64,000 nt of DNA from Lenzites betulinus (taxonomy: Eukaryota > Basidiomycota > Agaricomycetes > Polyporales > Polyporaceae), in contig JABYQU010000022.1 of NCBI GenBank assembly GCA_022264855.1, positions 124,001 to 188,000 of the forward strand, written 5' to 3'. Made by a program: the position numbers and the translations under genes. Below, one piece after another: positions 59,140-64,000 of this stretch (the first letter of the stretch is position 1; each line of letters opens with the position of its first letter). Under the pieces are notes generated by a model. The model was given only the letters and a program-made list of their open reading frames with translations, did not search any database and was not told the origin of the DNA.

Positions 59140-60137
59140 TATTTTTTGCGTGGCAAGGCGACCACCCTGTGTGTTACAAGTTGATGTTCTCCCCCTGCCC
59201 TCTCCTCACATTTAGACTTACTCTCCACTTCTTCCACAGCAGGGAGTGGAGTATTACATCCCCACAGACCATGTTTATACAGTGTATTAGACCCCCCTGA
59301 GGGTGTTTCAGGGTCTGTACAGTATATAGAACATAATACAGTGCTTAGATACTGCTTGAAACCCCTGAAACAGCAAAATGTCGCCCATATTTTACCATTT
59401 AGACAGCCTGTACAAATATATATATTACCAGATGTATACAGGTAGATTGGCACAGTCTATAGCTTTGTAACAAGCCTAATATCATACTGATAGGATGAGT
59501 AATGGCTGAGATATGTATTAGAGGCATAGCTATAGTTAGAGGCTTGCAGTGCTTCAAGTTTTGGCATGCTGTGGCTGCAAAACGGCCCATAGCCGCCCAC
59601 ATCGTCTTAAGACGCTCCACGGGCGCCTATTTACCCTCCTGAGGGTATAATACAAGTAACTATAGCATAAGACGTCTGTTTCCCTTGTAAATTGGTACAC
59701 ATCTTCGTATATATGGACGACACGTATGTACCAGTTTTCGCGCGCATTGAAGCATTATTGAGAGTGTAATAAGCGAAGAAAGGGCGGCCTAGTAAAAATA
59801 GCGTACTGAGACAGCCAATGCTCGTACTGCGACGCAAAGTACATCGCCGGAAATCGGCTGCACACCGCTTTCCAACGGTGTACTTTGCGCCGCGCTCGGG
59901 GCAAAGCTCGCAAGGCAATCGCTTGTGGAGGCGCCCAGTGAACGAGCACTGGATGCCTCCTGGGGCAATTTGACCTCGTTTTTACACGGAACGAATTGTA
60001 CAACTATTTCAAAGACATCAGTGGGTACAATAGTGAAGAAACACGAAGGGAAACGAGTGAAAACTGGTGAAGATATCGCAGGATGTCCTCCTGCCCATTG
60101 GCAGGACAACATCTCAGCGAGTTCTCGTCCGATTCGC

Positions 60138-60196
60138 GTCGCGCTAGGCTCGTTCGAAAGCGACGGATAATCTCTTTCGAACGAGCCCAGCGCGAC
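60138..60196. repeat. Long hairpin in FB-2 right arm
   Basis: A 23-bp stem with one mismatch (60138-60160 with 60174-60196) and a 13-nt loop. The left arm has the less regular counterpart at 58780-58850. Confidence 0.85.
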
Positions 60197-61652
60197 CCCA
60201 GTGCGACGCAAACTGGTCCGGCGGTGGGCTGATTTGTCCAGGAAGCGCCCAATTTTCGCGTTTTTTTCGAAACTTTTTGTAGCTCATCGTATGCCTTCGG
60301 TATGGGCGCGTTTTGATCGCATATAAAAACGCCACCTAATGCAAAAAGAACGAAGCGAAACGGGTGAGAAATGAGCAAGATAGAGCAAGGGAGGAGGGGC
60401 ATACCTAAGGTCCCATTAGCCGAGGAGGAGGAGGCCGGAAATGGCCAAAAAAGCGCCCTAGAGATTAGATAGATACACAGATAAGATCACAAAAGCGCCG
60501 AGGAGATAAGAGATACTAGTACATACCATTTTTGGAAGGAGTGATAAAAAGCGCCTGTTATCAAAGCTGATAACAGGCCCTGCTGGGCTTGCCGGGGTCA
60601 GCTGCCTTATTGGGAAGGTTGTATTGTAACTCAGATGGGCGCTTATTTAAGGCGCTAACGTACGGCCTGTGGTGCATAACGCATCCTGGGCGCGTACGGG
60701 ATGTGATGCATCATTGTTACAACAGCTGCTGCCCGCGCGCCGCGCAAGCCGCCGAGCCCATGCTCGGGGCGCACTGGCGGGTACGTCGCTCTCCGCGCGC
60801 TTTTGACGTCACGATCGTGCTGACCCTTTTCCAGCAACACGAGCGCTGCAACAACTGCCGCAAGTCGGCCCTGCTCTGCGTCCTGGGCGAAGGGGCGACC
60901 AAGTGCCACCGGTGCGCGCGCCGGCGCCAGAAGTGCGCCACTCAAGCGGACGAAGACTACGCCGAGTGGTACGACGAGCAGGGGTTCGAGCACGGTACGT
61001 CCTCCACGCTAAACACCTGCGCTCACGACTGACGCTTCTTATTGCAGCGCGCGTCATTCTCGACTCCGCCGGGAACGTCGCCGGCGCGGACTTCATAGGC
61101 CCCGCCCCCGCCAACTTCGTCCCGCGACCTCGGAGCCGTCCACGCCGCGCAAGGGGAAGAAGAAGGCCACCGCGGCCACCGTTTCGCCCGCGCAGCCCGC
61201 CACGCGCGCATCCAAGCCCGCGACGCCTGTCTCCGCGCAGACCGCGGTTCCCGCGCGCCCGGCCACTTCGTCGTCCAGGCCCACCGCCTCCGCCTCCGCT
61301 CCGACCACGGCCATCGCCTCGTCGTCCAGGACCGCCCCGGCTGTGCGTCCAACGCCCGCGTCGACACCGGCCGACTCACCCGTGGGCAAGACCACTGCCC
61401 CCGCCGTCGCGCGCGCCCCGCCCCAACCTCGTCCTGTCGCGCGCCCTTCCCGCACCGTCTCCGCGCCGGTCTCGACCGCGGCCGTCCAGGCCCCGGCCGC
61501 CCCGACTGGTTTCCCACTCGGTGCGCCGGCCGTTGTACGCCCCCGGGACCGCCTCGTCAACCCCAACGACCCCGCGAACCTCTCGCGCGGCCGGCGCGCG
61601 GCACTGCAAGTTGCGCGTGCCGAGCTCGAAGTCTTGGTCATGCCAGCAGCTG

Positions 61653-64000
61653 TTGTAGTTCTGATGTATCAGGTACCGGTAAATGGCCTGCGGCCTATTG
61701 CATTATGTACCGTAGGGATTCTGATGCATCAGGACAGCCCGAGAAAGTGCCCGGAAAGCCTCCAGGACTTGCCTAATTAGGCAGGTGCCCCGGGGGAGCA
61801 CTGTTATCTGTTGTTTTCACTGATCTATTGCTTATCTTTTGTAGATTACACCCTAATCTTATCTGTGTAGTACTACTTGGCGCCCATACAGCCCCGGAAA
61901 GCGGGCGCTTTTGTTCTCGGATCAGTACACCCCGATTAGGCAGGTCCTCCCTTCTTCCTCCCCCTGGGCTCGCTTCCTCCCGCTCTCCTGCAATCAATTC
62001 TGGGCCGATCCTCTTTGCGCTGGGCTTGTTTTATTCGCGCTTAAATGGTATACAATCGCACGCAAACGCGCAAGCGATCTGGTGAGTACTGATGAATCTA
62101 TCTTAGCTACAGTATGGGGCGCTTGGGCGGCGCAATATGTGCGATAGCTCGCTCGGATTGCGTTGCCCCATCGCGCGTAGGGGCTTCCCCGAACGGCACG
62201 TAACGTGGCTTTCCAACAAGACCTTACACACGCAAAACGAGCCAGGATTGGCGAAGCTACGCTCAGTCCACCCCAGGAAGGAAGGTATGTGCATCCTCCT
62301 GGGGCACACATCCCTCTAATCGTCTCCAAATCGCTTGCATATTTGCTAGACTATGTACGATACATGTATGTACGGCTCAGGGCTTAATAAAACGCGCGAA
62401 TGGCCCTCAAAATAGTTACAATGTCTCTGCTCTGTGGATCAGCCACAGGGCAGTCGTTTCCTTCATATCTCCGGAACGCCGGCGCGCGCCACGGCGCAAC
62501 GCGTATCGCCGGAAAGCTGCTGAACGCAGCTTTCCGACGGTATGTTTTGCGTCGCAATCGGACCGCGCGCGGTGTCACAATGACCGTTACACCTCTCTCC
62601 CCCTTTTCACCTATGCTTTGCAGGGTGTTCCTATAGCATCTACCTATCCTCTATTATGTATATTAGATGCACTCCATAGTACACAGAAACACGTTTATAT
62701 TACACCAAGAATCATCCAGAACGAACAAGAACTCATGGAGATATGTATTAATGTATATCTACTGTGCTGCTCTACTGTAATAGCTCAGCCACTGAGTTTC
62801 TCGGCCACAGAGCGTCTTAAGACGCTTTGTGGCTGAATGTCCCGACACAGATTTAACGATAGTAGACTCAGTTTAACGCATAATCCTTAGATATTTCGTA
62901 CCATGGTAGTGTATGCATAGCGCTACATTGGCCAACAAACCGTTTTGTAATCGCACAGTATTTGAATGTACTATAAGCCTGCCTATGAAACACACTGATA
63001 AGGAATACATAGGGCCACATTGCATGCCAAAGCAAGCTGGGACCTATCATCGTATCTGAACTGATTGTCACAATATGTGAATCAAGTCCGCTTTTGCATT
63101 GAAGAGGGGGTACCAAAGGTATGTTATATATTACATATATGGGGGTGGGGAGGGGAGGGTGGGCATAGCGACATATGAAACGGTCGGATGACGACACAAA
63201 GCATACCGCCAGAAAGCTGCTAAACGCAGCTTTCTGGCGATACGCGTTTCGTCGTGTCGCGCGCCCGCGTTCCGGCGATATGAGGGGAATAGTTGCTCTG
63301 TAGATCAGCTACAGAGCGTCAGCTTTGGCGTCCGATCGAACGCGTTTTTCACGCGTTATTGAGCTGTAACATGTGTTAGTACGTACTATACACTGCCTGT
63401 TAACATCGTACTGGCTTTGAGCGCGATATGACCCAAGAAGGTGGAGATATACTCCTCACCCAGGTGGATGCACACTATCTTCGCCAATACTGGCTCGTTT
63501 TTTGTGGTTGATGGCTTGTTGGAAAGCCATCGTACGTGGTGTTCGGGGAAGCCCCTACGCGCGATGGGGCAACGCAATCCGAGCGAGCTATCGCACATAT
63601 TGCGCCGCCCAAGCGCCCCATACTGTAGCTAAGATAGATTCATCAGTACTCACCAGATCGCTTGCGCGTTTGCGCGCGATTGTATACCATATAAGCGCGA
63701 ATAAAACAAGCCCAGCGCAAAGAGGATCGGCCCAGAATTGATTGCAGGAGAGCGGGAGGAAGCGAGCCCAGGGGGAGGAAGAAGGGAGGACCTGCCTAAT
63801 CGGGGTGTACTGATCCGAGAACAAAAGCGCCCGCTTTCCGGGGCTGTATGGGCGCCAAGTAGTACTACACAGATAAGATTAGGGTGTAATCTACAAAAGA
63901 TAAGCAATAGATCAGTGAAAACAACAGATAACAGTGCTCCCCCGGGGCACCTGCCTAATTAGGCAAGTCCTGGAGGCTTTCCGGGCACTTTCTCGGGCTG
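61653..64000. mobile_element. FB-3: foldback-like element with near-identical arms, right end outside the window
   Basis: Left end TTGTAGTTCTGATGTATCAG directly after CAGCAGCTG (61644-61652) inside the Cys-rich gene. The last bases of the window (63535-64000) are the reverse complement of 61735 to about 62200 with about two differences over roughly 465 bp; beyond that the arms diverge through hairpin-rich sequence to about 62330 and 63430. By symmetry the right end should lie about 82 bp past the window, giving a total length near 2.43 kb, like FB-1 and FB-2. Identical 74-codon and near-identical 85-codon frames in both arms are only a consequence of the inverted copies. No transposase is encoded. 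Confidence 0.82.

Larger units (their letters stand above)
58268..60722. mobile_element. FB-2: foldback-like element inside a coding exon, with CAGCTG duplication
   Basis: 2455 bp. Both ends read TTGTAACAATGATGCATCA inward, and the flanks are an exact CAGCTG at 58262-58267 and 60723-60728. Arms of about 0.9 kb (58268 to about 59160, and about 59800 to 60722) pair in reverse complement; the outer 110 bp differ at about two positions. The arms contain a series of hairpins at 58797-58844, 58869-58902, 59025-59075, 59105-59139, 59829-59892 and 60138-60196. The spacer 59170-59790 is AT-rich and includes gtcttaagac and accctcctgagggt palindromes. Short frames such as 58582-58830 and the minus-strand 60402-60004 encode related peptides only because the arms are copies. 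No transposase is encoded. Confidence 0.85.
57934..61652 (+). pseudogene. Cys-rich (zinc-cluster-like) gene broken by FB-2 and truncated by FB-3
   Basis: Host-like gene with exons 57934-58095, 58149-58267 joined across FB-2 to 60729-60780, then 60835-60994 and 61048 to at least 61652. Without FB-2 and one CAGCTG copy the frame runs on exactly, and the introns are clean GT-AG. The protein begins MPAPPVSTQTWGGKDEQLVR, has EWPGSSC next to the insertion, then the Cys cluster CNNCRKSALLC...CHRCARRRQKC followed by EDYAEWYDEQGF. The spacing C-x2-C-x6-C and C-x2-C-x6-C resembles fungal Zn2Cys6 clusters, suggesting DNA binding; this is inference. After 61118 a one-base shift leads into a Pro/Ala/Ser/Thr-rich, basic tail (RKGKKKATAATVSPAQP) up to CAGCAGCTG, where FB-3 begins. 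The rest lies beyond the window. 57512-57933 between this gene and the previous one shows no other gene. Confidence 0.65.

Noticed and set aside
58780..63260. Recurring short palindromes that might suggest a CRISPR-like or tandem array
   Set aside because: Spacing is irregular, the units are hairpins within transposon arms, and the genome is eukaryotic.
61828..63907. Identical or near-identical 74- and 85-codon frames at both ends of FB-3
   Set aside because: They are mirror images produced by the inverted arms, so their repetition is not evidence of a conserved protein.
49719..64000. FB elements as Polinton/Maverick or Mutator-like elements
   Set aside because: A 6-bp duplication and long inverted repeats recall Polintons, but length is only 2.4 kb and no coding capacity is present. 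Mutator-like elements have 8-11 bp duplications. Neither fits.
1..64000. tRNA, rRNA or other structured RNA genes
   Set aside because: I looked for tRNA-like arms and conserved boxes and found none I could support; a covariance-model search would settle it.

Overview
The window looks like a piece of an Agaricomycete (mushroom-forming basidiomycete) genome, most likely a polypore-type wood-decay fungus. The evidence is multi-exon genes with many 44-60 nt GT-AG introns, GC-rich codons, short shared promoters, and transposons typical of this class (Plavaka-type and Tnp2-type transposase families, a Ty1/copia element). The organism call is inference from these traits; no marker gene fixes the species.

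Layout. (1) Positions 1-17029 form a GC-rich housekeeping block: LEO1 of the Paf1 complex (minus, cut by the window start), a conserved Pro/Ser-rich protein of unknown function, a small unknown protein, condensin subunit CAP-H/Brn1 (minus), a divergently transcribed GGF-repeat protein with an EF-hand-like C-terminus, and a 12-helix hexose transporter. All exons were assembled by hand from splice signals and reading phase. (2) Positions 17030-55870 are an AT-richer transposon graveyard. It holds a complete but broken Ty1/copia element with 258-260 bp LTRs and a 5-bp target duplication, an inverted pair of a non-coding repeat (called R1 here), a small CACTA-like element nested in one R1 copy, a Tc1/mariner fragment, a well-preserved Tnp2-type (CACTA/EnSpm-like) transposase gene with a convergent coiled-coil gene, and a decayed Plavaka transposase. 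(3) Positions 55870-64000 are very GC-rich and dense in GCGCGC. They carry two genes of unknown function, one of them broken by insertions.

Most notable. A family of non-coding elements of about 2.4 kb (called FB here) is present as three full-size copies (49719-52096, 58268-60722, and 61653 to beyond the window end) and one half copy (54822-55872). Each full copy is two long inverted arms of roughly 0.6-0.9 kb around a short spacer. The arms are filled with smaller hairpins with stems of 12-23 bp. All copies begin with TTGTA-N4-TGATRYATCA, and every left end abuts CAGCTG inside a CAG/CTG triplet run. FB-2 is flanked by a perfect CAGCTG duplication and interrupts an open reading frame that resumes exactly in frame once one duplication copy and the element are left out. 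FB-3 has nearly identical arms, implying recent movement or recent arm homogenisation. I do not recognise this family.

A second strong observation is the mutational pattern of the copia element: 9 of the 10 substitutions between its LTRs are transitions at CpG, and both in-frame stops are TGA codons that could be CGA in origin. This is what methylation-driven decay of a silenced transposon would produce.
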